This document shows positions 26,986 to 35,848 of a DNA stretch of 64,000 nt, piece by piece. A model generated the notes under the pieces. That model was not told where the DNA came from. It did not search any database and was given only the letters and a program-made list of their open reading frames with translations. This DNA is from Beijerinckiaceae bacterium (lineage in GTDB: Bacteria > Pseudomonadota > Alphaproteobacteria > Rhizobiales > Beijerinckiaceae), in assembly GCA_019745195.1 (NCBI GenBank), contig JAIETL010000003.1:107155-171154 (forward strand), read 5' to 3'. The translations under genes and the position numbers were made by a program. The stretch's first letter is position 1; every line of letters begins with the position of its first letter.

Positions 26986-28341
26986 ATGACAACCCCGGCC
27001 ATGACAACACCGCTCGTCCGTTCCGCGCCGTCGCCCACCGGCTATCTGCATATCGGCAACGCCCGCTCGGCGCTGTTCAACTGGCTGTATGCGCGCCGGC
27101 ATGGCGGTCGGTTCCTGTTGCGCTTCGACGACACCGACCTGACGCGCTCGACCCCGGAATTCGCCGCCGCCATCGCCGAGGATCTCGCCTGGCTCGGCAT
27201 CAGGCCCGACGCGGTCATCAGCCAGTCGCAGCGGCTGGCGCTCTACGACAAGGCTGCCGCGCGGCTGCGCGCGTCGGGCCGGCTCTATCCTTGCTACGAG
27301 ACCGCCGATGAACTCGACCGCCGCCGCAAGCGCCAGCTCGCGCGCGGACTGCCGCCGGTTTATGACCGCGCCGCGCTGAACCTGACCGACGAGGACCGCG
27401 CAAGGCTGGAGGCGGAGGGACGCCGTCCGCATTGGCGCTTCAAGCTCGATGCGCGCGTGGTCGCCTGGAACGACCTCGTCCGTGGCAAGGCCCATGTCGA
27501 TTGCGCCTCGCTGTCCGATCAGGTGCTGATCCGCGAGGATGGCAGCTATCTCTACCATCTGCCCTCGGTGGTGGACGACGCCGAGACCGGCATCACCCAC
27601 ATCATCCGGGGCGAGGACCACGTCACCAACACGGCGGTCCATATCCAGATCTTCGAGGCGCTGGGCGCTGCGCTGCCGGTCTTCGCCCACCACAATCTCC
27701 TCACCACTGTGAGCGGCGAGGGCCTGTCCAAGCGCCTCGGCCATCTCTCGCTGCGCGGCTTGCGCGAGTCCGGAATCGAAGCGCTTGCCGTTGCCGCGCT
27801 GGCGACGCTGACAGGCTCGTCCGACGCGGTGCGGCCGGTGTCGAGCCTCGATGAACTGGCCGGGCTGGTCGATCTCGCCCATGTCTCGCGCGCGCCTGCC
27901 AAATTCGACGAGCACGAACTGGAGACCTTGAGCGCCCGTACGCTGCATCAGCTTCCGCTGGCTGCCGTTACGGAGCGATTGGCGGCGCTTGGTGTGCCGG
28001 CAACCGAGCCGTTCTGGCTCGCCATGCGCGGCAACCTTGCCCGTCTCGACGAGGCTGCAAGCTGGTGGCGCGTCGTGTCGGGGCCGATCGATCCTGTCGT
28101 CGTCGACGCCCCGCTGGCCGCGACGGCCGCAAGCCTGCTCCCACCCGAGCCGTTCGACGCCACGACGTGGAAGAGCTGGACGCAAGTCGTCTCCGCCGCC
28201 ACGGGCCTGAAGGGCAGGGCGCTGTTCATGCCGCTGCGCCAGGCCCTGACCGGGCTCGACCATGGGCCGGAGCTTGCGGCGCTGCTGCCGCTGATCGGCC
28301 GCGAGAAGGTGTTGAAGCGGCTCGCGGGCGAGGCGGCCTAG
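26986..28341 (+). CDS. gltX: Glutamate--tRNA ligase
   Basis: 451 residues of the class I glutamyl-tRNA synthetase family. The HIGH motif reads HIGN in [13 protein letters not shown] (His22), and the KMSKS loop is the shorter LSKRLG form. It charges tRNA-Glu; alphaproteobacteria often carry two GltX, and the LSKR form fits the second type. The catalytic core, including [11 protein letters not shown], is complete. ATG 26986 is taken as the start, with a second in-frame ATG five codons later. It lies 48 bases after the NadE-like gene and may share its transcript. Confidence 0.92.
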   Translation: MTTPAMTTPLVRSAPSPTGYLHIGNARSALFNWLYARRHGGRFLLRFDDTDLTRSTPEFAAAIAEDLAWLGIRPDAVISQSQRLALYDKAAARLRASGRLYPCYETADELDRRRKRQLARGLPPVYDRAALNLTDEDRARLEAEGRRPHWRFKLDARVVAWNDLVRGKAHVDCASLSDQVLIREDGSYLYHLPSVVDDAETGITHIIRGEDHVTNTAVHIQIFEALGAALPVFAHHNLLTTVSGEGLSKRLGHLSLRGLRESGIEALAVAALATLTGSSDAVRPVSSLDELAGLVDLAHVSRAPAKFDEHELETLSARTLHQLPLAAVTERLAALGVPATEPFWLAMRGNLARLDEAASWWRVVSGPIDPVVVDAPLAATAASLLPPEPFDATTWKSWTQVVSAATGLKGRALFMPLRQALTGLDHGPELAALLPLIGREKVLKRLAGEAA

Positions 28342-29501
28342 GGCCGCGTCGCCGACGGCCCCAGATTGGGCGCGAGATTTGGCGCGACGATCCGCACGGT
28401 GCGCTTCTCACCGGTGACGCTCTGCGTCTCGCGCTTCACGCCGTCGCCCCTGTCGAGCACCTTTTCGCCGACCGATTGCGGCCCGACGCCCGCCGACTCC
28501 GTGCCTGCCGTCGGCGAGTTCTCGGAGGGCAGCGGCGTCTCTTCGGCAGGCGTGGGCACGGCCGTCGGCTGAACGGCAGGCGCGGCTCCGCGTCGGCGCG
28601 GATCGGGCCGCTCGGCCTTCGGGCGCGACAGTTCGGCGGCGCGCTGCTCGGTGACGATGACGTCGCCCTTGCGCTTGTCGAGCAGGTATTCCGCCTCCTT
28701 CAGCACCTGCGCCCAGCTCTGCCCCTGCGTCTTGCAGGTGCAGGCGGAATCGAAGCTGCGCTGGTATTTTCCTGCGTTCGGCAGGGACGAATAGGGCTGC
28801 CCCGTGCTGCGCGCGACCGCGTTCTGGATATCGCCGCCATTGGTCATGCCGAAGGCCGAGGTTTCAGCGCCGGGGCAGAGCGCCTGGCACATTTCGTCGG
28901 CCCCGTCGCGCCCGCCGGGGCTGTTGGCCAGCGGGAAGAAGAAACCGTCGCAACTGCGCACGCAGACGGTGTAGGGCCCGCCGGAACGCGGCTTCTCGGG
29001 TTCCACCGGCTGGTCCGGATCGAGCTCCGGAAGGGTCGAGTCATACTCGCCGCGTCGCGGCTCGAGCCCAAAAATCGTCTCGAAGAAGCCGCGTTGTTGC
29101 GGCTGGGCGCGGCAATTGTTCTCGATCGCCGCCATGAGCTGCGCCCGGCGCTGCGGATCGCCGCCGCCCTGCGCCTGACGCTGCAGCGCGCCGTATTGCG
29201 CCTGCAACTGGCCGATCTGGGCGCGCAGGCCGCCGCATTGCGGCGGTGGCTGTTCGCCGAAGAACAGGAAGCCGCCGCGCTCGCAGCCCATGGCGCGGTA
29301 CTGGCCGACGGACTGGTTGAGTTGCGCGCCGACGCGCCGCGCCGCGTCCGCCGCGCGCGGATCGCCGCTGCGCTGGCCTTGAAGGCTCGCCAGTTCGGAA
29401 CGCCAGGCGTTGCAGGACGGCGATTGCGCCAGCGCCGTGCCGGCCATCGCGGCAAAAGCGGCCAGCGCTGTGGCGAAGCGTCTCGATAAGGCTGACTTCA
29501 T
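28338..29501 (-). CDS. DUF2865 domain protein, exported
   Basis: 387 residues with a signal peptide (about 1-25, MKSALSRRF to GTALAQS). The middle holds DUF2865: [19 protein letters not shown] followed by [15 protein letters not shown], rich in conserved Cys, and [10 protein letters not shown] further on. The first third is Gln-rich and helical, and the C-terminal hundred residues are Pro/Glu-rich and probably disordered. The role is unknown; the family is confined mostly to Hyphomicrobiales. ATG 29516, five codons upstream, is an alternative start. It converges on gltX with a four-base overlap at the 3' ends. Confidence 0.85.
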   Translation of the reverse strand: MKSALSRRFATALAAFAAMAGTALAQSPSCNAWRSELASLQGQRSGDPRAADAARRVGAQLNQSVGQYRAMGCERGGFLFFGEQPPPQCGGLRAQIGQLQAQYGALQRQAQGGGDPQRRAQLMAAIENNCRAQPQQRGFFETIFGLEPRRGEYDSTLPELDPDQPVEPEKPRSGGPYTVCVRSCDGFFFPLANSPGGRDGADEMCQALCPGAETSAFGMTNGGDIQNAVARSTGQPYSSLPNAGKYQRSFDSACTCKTQGQSWAQVLKEAEYLLDKRKGDVIVTEQRAAELSRPKAERPDPRRRGAAPAVQPTAVPTPAEETPLPSENSPTAGTESAGVGPQSVGEKVLDRGDGVKRETQSVTGEKRTVRIVAPNLAPNLGPSATRP

Positions 29502-29781
29502 CGCCGTTGCGGCCATTCCACCCGAGTTCTGCGTTCGACCCTTCGGGCCGTCGATACCAAAGCCCAAGAACGCGACGGAACTGTGGACGAGGTCCGGGAA
29601 TGTCACGGCCGGAGGGCCACAAGCCCTGTCAGACCGCTCCGAAATGGCAGATTCGGCGCTCAGCGGCAAATGCTGTTGGGTTTGTGACCGGCGCGACGCA
29701 GTGGTGCATGATCGGCCTTGCAGGTAGAACGGCATGGCGTCCGGCAATCGCGCCGTCCGCCGCTCCCGCCGCGATGCCCCG

Positions 29782-30759
29782 ATGTCGACCAGCGCCGCCC
29801 CTCGTCCGCTCCAGAAAGCCCTTGCGCTCGGAGACGCCTTCATTCCCGAACTGCCGAACTATTATCGTGGCAAGGTCCGGGAGAATTACGACCTGCCCGA
29901 CGGCCGCCGCATTCTGATCTCGACCGACCGGCTCAGCGCCTTCGACCGCGCCATCGCCGCGATTCCGGTGAAGGGGCAGGTGCTGACGCAGACGGCCCGC
30001 TGGTGGTTCGAGGCGACGGCCGACATCTGCCCCAACCATGTGCTGGACTATCCCGACCCCAACGTCGTCATCGGCAGGCGGCTGGACATCCTGCCGGTCG
30101 AGATCATCGTGCGCGGCTATCTCGCCGGTACGACCGGCACCTCGATCCTGACGCTCTACAGGCAGGGCGCCCGCGAGATGTACGGGATGCGCTTCCCGGA
30201 CGGACTGCGCGACAACCAGGCGTTGCCGCAAGCCGTCATCACACCGACCAGCAAGGCGTTCGACGGCGGGCATGACGAGCCGCTGTCCGCTGCCGGCATT
30301 GTCGAGACCGGCCTGCTGACGCAGGCGCAATGGAACGAGGTGTCGGGCTATGCGCTGGCGCTTTTCGCGCGCGGACAGGCGCTTGCCGCCGAACGCGGCC
30401 TGATCCTCGCCGATACGAAATACGAGTTCGGCACCGATGCAGAGGGGCGCATCCTGCTGGCGGATGAAATCCACACCCCCGATTCCAGCCGCTACTGGTT
30501 CGGCGAGAGCTATCCCGAGCGCTTCGAGCGGGGCGAAAAGCCCGAATCCTTCGACAAGGATTTCGTCCGCAACTGGGTCGTCGCCCGCTGCGACCCGTAC
30601 AAGGAAGAGCTGCCGCCGATCCCGCCCGAGTTGATCGCGCAGACCTCGGATGTCTATGTCCGCGCCTATGAGACGATCACCGGCCAGAGCTTCTTGCCGC
30701 CGCCCGCAGGCGAGCCGCCGCTGGAGCGGATCAGACGGAACCTGGCGCGGTATTTCTAG
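29782..30759 (+). CDS. purC: Phosphoribosylaminoimidazole-succinocarboxamide synthase
   Basis: 325 residues of the longer SAICAR synthetase form. It joins CAIR and aspartate with ATP in purine synthesis. Motifs: [28 protein letters not shown] opens the ATP site (quoted only in part here as family pattern), [12 protein letters not shown], and [10 protein letters not shown] with [14 protein letters not shown] for substrate and metal binding. Start ATG 29782 gives the family N-terminus; an in-frame ATG at 29734 would add 16 basic residues not seen in relatives. No other pur gene is near. Confidence 0.95.
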   Translation: MSTSAAPRPLQKALALGDAFIPELPNYYRGKVRENYDLPDGRRILISTDRLSAFDRAIAAIPVKGQVLTQTARWWFEATADICPNHVLDYPDPNVVIGRRLDILPVEIIVRGYLAGTTGTSILTLYRQGAREMYGMRFPDGLRDNQALPQAVITPTSKAFDGGHDEPLSAAGIVETGLLTQAQWNEVSGYALALFARGQALAAERGLILADTKYEFGTDAEGRILLADEIHTPDSSRYWFGESYPERFERGEKPESFDKDFVRNWVVARCDPYKEELPPIPPELIAQTSDVYVRAYETITGQSFLPPPAGEPPLERIRRNLARYF

Positions 30760-30788
30760 CGTCTCAAAGGAATTCTGTAGGAGCACCA

Positions 30789-30899
30789 CGTCATCCTGGA
30801 CAAGCCGCGCAGCGGCGCAGTTCCGGGATCCATCATAGGGATCGACGGCGCTCGATGATCGATCCCGGGACGAAGCTGCGCTTCGCCCAGGATGACGGC
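30789..30899. repeat. Long imperfect inverted repeat (intergenic REP-like element)
   Basis: CGTCATCCTGG at the left end and CCAGGATGACG at the right end are perfect complements about 90 bases apart. Inner segments pair as well, notably TTCCGGGATCCATC with GATCGATCCCGGGA. The unit fills most of the gap between purC and the marR-type gene, and its sequence resembles dispersed intergenic repeats of rhizobial genomes. It could act as a shared transcription terminator for the two converging genes. Confidence 0.7.
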
Positions 30900-30936
30900 G
30901 CGCTTGGCCAAACAGGGTTGCCAGAGCCGACGCTGA

Positions 30937-31419
30937 TCACGCCTCCTCCTCGCGATAGCCTCCAGCCAGATGCCGGCCCCGTTCGGTCAGCGTCGCCAGC
31001 ACGCGCTCGAACACCTTGAGCTCCTCGGCCGCGATCCCTTCCGTCCAGCGTGCCTGGAAGGCCAGCGCCAGCGGCACGATCTGGGCGTAGACACGGGTTC
31101 CCGCAGGCGTCAGCGCGATAAAGGCCTCGCGCCGGTCCTGCCGGTTCTCGGCGCGCGAGACGAGCCCGCGCGATTCGAGCTCGCGCACGGCGCGCGACAC
31201 TTTGGTCTTGTGCATCTGCGCGAGTTCGCCGATGTCGCGCGAGGTCAGCTTGCCGAACTCGCCGAGCTGAGCGACGACCCGCCATTGCGGGATGTCGATG
31301 CCGAAATGCGCGCCGTAAATGCGCCCCAGCGCGCGGCTGGCGAAGAAGCCGACGACGTTCAGCCGGTAGGGCAGGAACTGCTCGAGATGCAGCGCGGGCT
31401 CGCTCGGCTTCGTTGACAT
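30937..31419 (-). CDS. MarR family transcriptional regulator
   Basis: 160 residues from ATG 31419. The winged helix-turn-helix is visible as PQWRVVAQLGEFGKLTSRDIGELA followed by HKTKVSRAVRELESRGLV and the wing RAENRQDRREAFIALTPAG, with flanking helices for dimerisation. The regulator probably controls the catabolic genes beside it (TRAP binding protein, FAH, MBL-fold hydrolase) and itself, given a perfect inverted repeat just upstream of its start. The ligand is unknown, probably a carboxylate or aromatic compound. Confidence 0.88.
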   Translation of the reverse strand: MSTKPSEPALHLEQFLPYRLNVVGFFASRALGRIYGAHFGIDIPQWRVVAQLGEFGKLTSRDIGELAQMHKTKVSRAVRELESRGLVSRAENRQDRREAFIALTPAGTRVYAQIVPLALAFQARWTEGIAAEELKVFERVLATLTERGRHLAGGYREEEA

Positions 31420-31434
31420 CGGCTCCGCTTCGCT

Positions 31435-31456
31435 ATTAGTTTCAAACGCAACTAAT
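31435..31456. promoter_or_regulatory. Probable MarR operator
   Basis: ATTAGTT (31435-31441) and AACTAAT (31450-31456) are perfect complementary arms around an eight-base spacer, 16 bases upstream of the regulator's start codon. The AT-rich palindrome stands out from GC-rich flanks and has the size of a MarR dimer site, suggesting autorepression. Confidence 0.6.
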
Positions 31457-31517
31457 TGGCGCGCTTGCCTAAGCGCGCCAGCCGGCGCGAGAGGATTGCC
31501 CAGCCGTGATGCGACCC

Positions 31518-32603
31518 TCACCGTGCCCTGAGCCGGTTCATGAAGCTGTCATAGGACAGCTCCGCCACCTGCCACCAGAGCAGGTTCTCGCCGCGGAAGG
31601 CGACCATCGAATCGTAGCCCTTCTTGAACAGCTCGCTCTTGGCCGAGGTCTCGGCGTAATACTCTTCCGCCGCCTTGAGGGCGGCCTCCATCACCGGGAT
31701 CGGGAAGGCCTTGAGCTGCGCGCCCTGCGCCACCAGACGGCGCAAGCCCCCCGGATTCACGGCGTCGTATTTCGCCAGCATCCAGTTGTTGGCCGCCTCG
31801 CAGGCGTGTTGGACGATCGCCTGATAGTGCTTGGGCAGCTTGTTCCAGGCCTCCTGCCCGATGACGAGATGCAGCATCGCACCGCCCTCCCACCAGCCGG
31901 GATAGTAATAGTTCTTGGCGACGCGCACGAAGCCGAGCTTCTCGTCGTCATAGGGGCCGACGAACTCGGCGGCGTCGATCGTGCCGCGCTCCAGAGCCGG
32001 ATAGACGTCGCCGGCGGCGATCTGCGTCGGCACCACGCCGAGCTTGGCGAGCACCTGCCCGCCCATGCCGCCGATGCGGAACTTCAGGCCCTTGAGGTCG
32101 TCGAGCGTGTTGATCTCCTTGCGGAAGAACCCGCCCATCTGGCAGCCGGAATTGCCGCATGGGATGGAGTAGGCCCCGAACTTGGCCAAGGCCTCGTTGA
32201 CGACCGCCTCGCCGCCGCCGAAATACCACCAGCTATGCTGCTGGCGGGCGTTCAGGCCGAAGGGGATGCCGGTGCCGAGCCCCAGCGCCGGCTCCTTGCC
32301 GACATAGAAATAGGTCGGCGTATGCGCGCATTCGACGGTGCCGGAGGTGACCGCGTCGAGCGCCTGCAGGCCGGGCACGATCTCGCCGGCCGAGAAGGCC
32401 TGGACCTGGAACTTGCCGTCGGTGGCGTCGGCCATAAACTTGGCGAACTGCTGGGCGGTGCCGTAAATCGTGTCGAGCGAGCGCGGAAAGCTCGAGGTCA
32501 GCCGCCAGCGCACCTCCGGCATCGCCTGCGCGATCGCGGGCATGGCGACGGGCGTGGCGGCGGCGGCGAGAGCGCCTGTTTTCAAAAAGTCGCGGCGTTT
32601 CAT
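31518..32603 (-). CDS. TRAP-type transporter substrate-binding protein (DctP family), Tat-exported
   Basis: 361 residues. The N-terminus MKRRDFLKTGALAAAA is a twin-arginine signal. The mature part is a DctP-like periplasmic receptor of the keto-acid/lactate TakP type: KFRIGGMGGQVLAKLGVVPTQ holds the conserved carboxylate-binding Arg, and AAEFVGPYDDEKLGF and YYYPGWWEGG are characteristic. No DctQ or DctM membrane subunits are encoded nearby, so it must use subunits encoded elsewhere or serve as an orphan receptor. It is transcribed divergently from the FAH hydrolase gene, 62 bases away, so a shared regulatory region is likely. Confidence 0.88.
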   Translation of the reverse strand: MKRRDFLKTGALAAAATPVAMPAIAQAMPEVRWRLTSSFPRSLDTIYGTAQQFAKFMADATDGKFQVQAFSAGEIVPGLQALDAVTSGTVECAHTPTYFYVGKEPALGLGTGIPFGLNARQQHSWWYFGGGEAVVNEALAKFGAYSIPCGNSGCQMGGFFRKEINTLDDLKGLKFRIGGMGGQVLAKLGVVPTQIAAGDVYPALERGTIDAAEFVGPYDDEKLGFVRVAKNYYYPGWWEGGAMLHLVIGQEAWNKLPKHYQAIVQHACEAANNWMLAKYDAVNPGGLRRLVAQGAQLKAFPIPVMEAALKAAEEYYAETSAKSELFKKGYDSMVAFRGENLLWWQVAELSYDSFMNRLRAR

Positions 32604-32665
32604 ATGGTCACCTCCCAAAAGACTCTTGCGCCATTTCTGGCGCGTCCGGGAAGGAATGAAAAGAC

Positions 32666-33676
32666 ATGAAGCTCGCTTCGCTCGCGCATGGCCGGGACGG
32701 CCGCCTCGTCGTGGTCTCCAGGGATCTGACGCGCGCCACCGACGCCTTCCCGGTCGTCGCGACACTGCAGGCCGCGCTCGATGACTGGCAGCGTCACGCG
32801 CCGCGCTTGGCCGATCTCGCCGAGGGGCTGGAGCACGGCTCGGTGCCGTCCTTCCGTTTTCACGAGCATGACTGCGCCTCGCCCTTGCCGCGCGCCTATC
32901 AGTGGCTGGACGGCTCGGCCTATGTGAACCATGTCGATCTGGTGCGGAAGGCGCGAGGCGCTCAGATGCCCGAGAGCTTCTGGACCGACCCGCTGATGTA
33001 TCAGGGCGGGTCCGATGCCAGCCTCGGCCCGCGCAGTCCCGTCCACGCCCGCAGCGAGGAACACGGCATCGATTTCGAGGCCGAGATCGCGGTCGTCACC
33101 GGCGACGTGCCGATGGGCGTGACGGCGGCCGAAGCGCTCGGCCACATCCGCCTCGTCATGCTCGCAAACGACGTGAGCCTGCGGAATCTGATTGCGAGCG
33201 AACTGGCGAAAGGCTTTGGATTCGTTCAGTCGAAGCCGCCCAGCGCCTTCTCGCCTGTCGCCGTGACGCCAGACGAATTGGGCGGCGCGTGGCGGGACGG
33301 AAAACTCCATCTGCCGCTGCTGACGCAGGTCAACGGCAAGCCCTTCGGCAAGCCCGACGCCGGCGTCGACATGACCTTCGATTTCGGCGCGCTGATCGCG
33401 CACGCCGCGAAAACCCGCCCGCTTGGGGCCGGCACGATCATCGGCTCGGGCACCGTTTCCAACCGCGACAAGGCCGGCGGACCGGGGTTGCCCGTCGCCA
33501 AGGGCGGGCTGGGTTATGCCTGCATCGCCGAGCAGCGCATGGTCGAGACCATTCTGGAGGGCGCGGCGGCGACGCCCTTCCTGCGTTTCGGCGACAGCGT
33601 CCGCATCGAGATGAAGGATGCAGCCGGCCATTCCATCTTCGGCGCCATCGAACAGGACATCCTGCCTCATGTCTGA
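32666..33676 (+). CDS. Fumarylacetoacetate hydrolase (FAH) family protein
   Basis: 336 residues. The C-terminal two thirds form the FAH fold: GIDFEAEIAVVTGDVP with metal-binding Glu residues, MLANDVSLRN with Asp, and LGAGTIIGSGTVSN. The family cleaves C-C bonds in beta-diketo acids formed in aromatic ring degradation. The presence of an N-terminal domain and the full length match true fumarylacetoacetase-like hydrolases rather than the short decarboxylases. It overlaps the next gene by eight bases, so both are translated together. Start ATG 32666. Confidence 0.88.
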   Translation: MKLASLAHGRDGRLVVVSRDLTRATDAFPVVATLQAALDDWQRHAPRLADLAEGLEHGSVPSFRFHEHDCASPLPRAYQWLDGSAYVNHVDLVRKARGAQMPESFWTDPLMYQGGSDASLGPRSPVHARSEEHGIDFEAEIAVVTGDVPMGVTAAEALGHIRLVMLANDVSLRNLIASELAKGFGFVQSKPPSAFSPVAVTPDELGGAWRDGKLHLPLLTQVNGKPFGKPDAGVDMTFDFGALIAHAAKTRPLGAGTIIGSGTVSNRDKAGGPGLPVAKGGLGYACIAEQRMVETILEGAAATPFLRFGDSVRIEMKDAAGHSIFGAIEQDILPHV

Positions 33677-34631
33677 GACCAGACCAGCCTTCGCCTCCAG
33701 CGCCGACCTCGGCGAGAAGACGATATCGTTCGACGAAATCGGCAAGGGCGTCTACGCCTACACCGCCGAGGGCGACCCCAACACCGGCGTCGTCATCGGC
33801 GACGACAGCGTACTGGTCTTCGACGCACAGGCGACGCCGAAAATGGCGCAGACCGTGATCGACCGGGTCCGCGCCGTCACCGACAAGCCGATCCGCCATG
33901 TCGTGCTGTCGCATTACCACGCCGTGCGCGTGCTCGGTGCGCCGGCCTATGGAGCGAGCGAGATCATCTGCTCGGACGCCGCCCGCGACATGATCGTGGA
34001 GCGCGGAGAGGAGGACAAGGCGAGCGAGATCGGTCGCTTCCCGCGTCTGTTTCAGGGCGCGGAGTCGATCCGCCCCGGCCTGACCTGGCCGACCACGACC
34101 TTCTCCGAGGATTGCTCGCTCTGGCTCGGCAAGCGTGAGGTCAGGCTGATGTCGCTCGGCCGGGGCCACACCGCAGGCGACATCGTCGCCTGGATTCCCG
34201 ACGCCGATGTGTCCTTCGCCGGTGACCTCGTCGAATATGGCGCGACGCCCTATTGCGGCGACGCGCATTTCACCGACTGGCCTGACACGCTCGACAATCT
34301 TAGCGGTCTGGGCTCCGTCGCGATGGTGCCGGGCCGGGGCGCGGCGCTGGTGGGCGAGGCGATGGTGGCGGACGGGATCAGCGGCACGCGCGCCTTCCTC
34401 GGCGACCTGTTCGAGGCGGTGAAGCAGAACGCCGCTGCCGGCCGTTCGCTGCGCGAAACCTTCGAGCGCGTCCATGCGGCTTTGAAGCCGGCCTATGGCG
34501 ACTGGGTCATCTTCGAGCACTGCCTGCCGTTCAACGTCAGCCGCGCCTATGACGAGGCGAACGGCCTCGACCATCCGCGCATCTGGACGGATGAGCGGGA
34601 TCGGCAGATGTGGCTGGAATTGCGGGGGTAA
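33669..34631 (+). CDS. MBL-fold metallo-hydrolase with altered metal motif
   Basis: 320 residues. The metallo-beta-lactamase fold is supported by VVIGDDSVLVFDAQAT at the start, LGRGHTAGDIVAWIP and VSFAGDLVEYGATPY. The usual HxHxDH motif reads HYHAVRV, so the Asp and following His that bind the second metal are missing, while the first two His, the later His, Asp and a C-terminal FEHCLPF remain. It may be mononuclear or work on a different reaction. The ATG at 33669 lies within the end of the FAH gene. Probably part of the same degradation pathway. Confidence 0.82.
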   Translation: MSETRPAFASSADLGEKTISFDEIGKGVYAYTAEGDPNTGVVIGDDSVLVFDAQATPKMAQTVIDRVRAVTDKPIRHVVLSHYHAVRVLGAPAYGASEIICSDAARDMIVERGEEDKASEIGRFPRLFQGAESIRPGLTWPTTTFSEDCSLWLGKREVRLMSLGRGHTAGDIVAWIPDADVSFAGDLVEYGATPYCGDAHFTDWPDTLDNLSGLGSVAMVPGRGAALVGEAMVADGISGTRAFLGDLFEAVKQNAAAGRSLRETFERVHAALKPAYGDWVIFEHCLPFNVSRAYDEANGLDHPRIWTDERDRQMWLELRG

Positions 34632-34635
34632 GGGG

Positions 34636-35007
34636 GTGGCCTTGAAGATCGTCACCGCGCACTGGCTGGATCATGTCCATCTCTGGATATTCTTCGCGAT
34701 GGTACCGTCGATCTTCATCTTGGCTGTGATCGGCGATCCTCTGCGTAGAGCCTGGCTGGCGGAGTCGCGTCAGTGGCTACCAGACGAGGATGTCAGACAT
34801 CTCGACGAGAGTTGTCACAACAAGACGGGAGAGAACTTCTGGCGCTGGCTGAAGCGCAACGGCCATCATCGTATCCAAACAAGCGTGATCCTGCTCTCTC
34901 TCCTGACGCCTTTCATCATCGTTTGGCCATTCATCTCGCGCGATTACTGCTGCATCAACAAGTGCAGGGGCCAATTTTGGCCCTGTTCGGTCGAGCACCC
35001 GCGATGA
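34636..35007 (+). CDS. Small membrane protein, unknown function
   Basis: 123 residues with two hydrophobic segments (WLDHVHLWIFFAMVPSIF near the start and SVILLSLLTPFIIVWPF near the end) separated by a charged loop, and four Cys in the second half. No family recognised. The start is uncertain: GTG 34636 follows a G-rich stretch closely, while TTG 34642 is spaced better from AAGGGGG. Base composition is lower in GC than its neighbours, and it lies next to a toxin-antitoxin pair, so it may be acquired DNA. Confidence 0.5.
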   Translation: MALKIVTAHWLDHVHLWIFFAMVPSIFILAVIGDPLRRAWLAESRQWLPDEDVRHLDESCHNKTGENFWRWLKRNGHHRIQTSVILLSLLTPFIIVWPFISRDYCCINKCRGQFWPCSVEHPR

Positions 35008-35079
35008 GCGCCGTCTCAAATCGCGAAAATGGCAGCTACAGCAGTTTCTTGCGCGCCCGCAAAGTTTGGGGGCGCTCGA

Positions 35080-35448
35080 TCAATACGGGCGAGCAAGCTC
35101 CGGGAACATCGGGAAATGCTTGAGGTTCAGCGTCGCGAGTTGGAGCTGATGGTGGCGAGCAGTCGCCGCGATCAACGCATCGGCCGTAGTCAGGCCATGG
35201 CTTTTTCGATATCGCCGCATCAAGCCACCGCTGATTTCGGCGATGTCGCGGGTGACGTCGTACAGGATTGCCGTCGCCAGAAATCTGTCGATCCGAGCGA
35301 TCTCCGGCGCGCCCTTCTGGCCATCACGCAATTCGCTGATACTGACCACGGAGATCCGAGGCCTTTCTGCCAAACCATGAGCGAAGGCGACAGCGGGTTC
35401 GGTGCCACGCAATGCATCGATGATGATCGACGTATCCAGCAGCCACAT
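35080..35448 (-). CDS. vapC: PIN-domain toxin (VapC/FitB type)
   Basis: 122 residues. The catalytic acids are in place: LLDTSIIIDAL (Asp5), VVSISELRDG with Glu, and LTTADALIAATA with Asp, followed by TLNLKHF. This is the FitB-like branch of PIN ribonucleases, which cleave RNA when the antitoxin is degraded. Its ATG overlaps the antitoxin stop as TAATG, the usual arrangement, which contrasts with the TAATT seen at the damaged module near 22.3 kb. Looks functional. Confidence 0.88.
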   Translation of the reverse strand: MWLLDTSIIIDALRGTEPAVAFAHGLAERPRISVVSISELRDGQKGAPEIARIDRFLATAILYDVTRDIAEISGGLMRRYRKSHGLTTADALIAATARHHQLQLATLNLKHFPMFPELARPY

Positions 35449-35747
35449 TACTCGCCGCGCCAATGTCTTTGTAGTTCGGCGTCGCGCTGCTGGTTGTCTG
35501 CTCGCAATTTCGCACGTCTCTCGTCGATATCATCTCGGTCGGCCCAAAGGCCAAAGATGCCGCGCCAGGCGGCTTTCCAATCGTCGTTCTCCTCCGCTGC
35601 GGCAATTGGTTGCGCCTCCTTCGCCTCCGCAATCGCGAGATCAACGCCATGACGGATGAAATCGCCCGGGCTCTGGCCGGTCTTCCGGCTCAGTTGCTCC
35701 AGTTCCGCTTCCTGATCGTCTCGCAACGACACCCGCAGCTTGCCCAT
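35448..35747 (-). CDS. vapB: Ribbon-helix-helix type antitoxin of the 35-kb PIN module
   Basis: 99 residues from ATG 35747, with an AGGA-type ribosome site upstream. The N-terminus GKLRVSLRDDQEAELEQLS followed by GDFIRHGVDLAI is a CopG/ribbon-helix-helix DNA-binding unit. The charged C-terminal half (DDWKAAWRGIFGLWADRDD) would bind the toxin. First gene of the pair, as usual, and probable autorepressor. Confidence 0.78.
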   Translation of the reverse strand: MGKLRVSLRDDQEAELEQLSRKTGQSPGDFIRHGVDLAIAEAKEAQPIAAAEENDDWKAAWRGIFGLWADRDDIDERRAKLRADNQQRDAELQRHWRGE

Positions 35748-35848
35748 GATCCCGTCCTGTCGCGATCTTCCACCCGATTGTATGGCGGATTGTCCGCTGA
35801 AACCAGCCGCCGCGCGCGGCTGGCGTCGAGACGGCTCGGTGCGCCCTG

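Noticed and set aside
34636..35747. Defence island around the small membrane protein and PIN module
   Set aside because: Only one unknown membrane protein and an ordinary toxin-antitoxin pair; nothing else supports a defence system.
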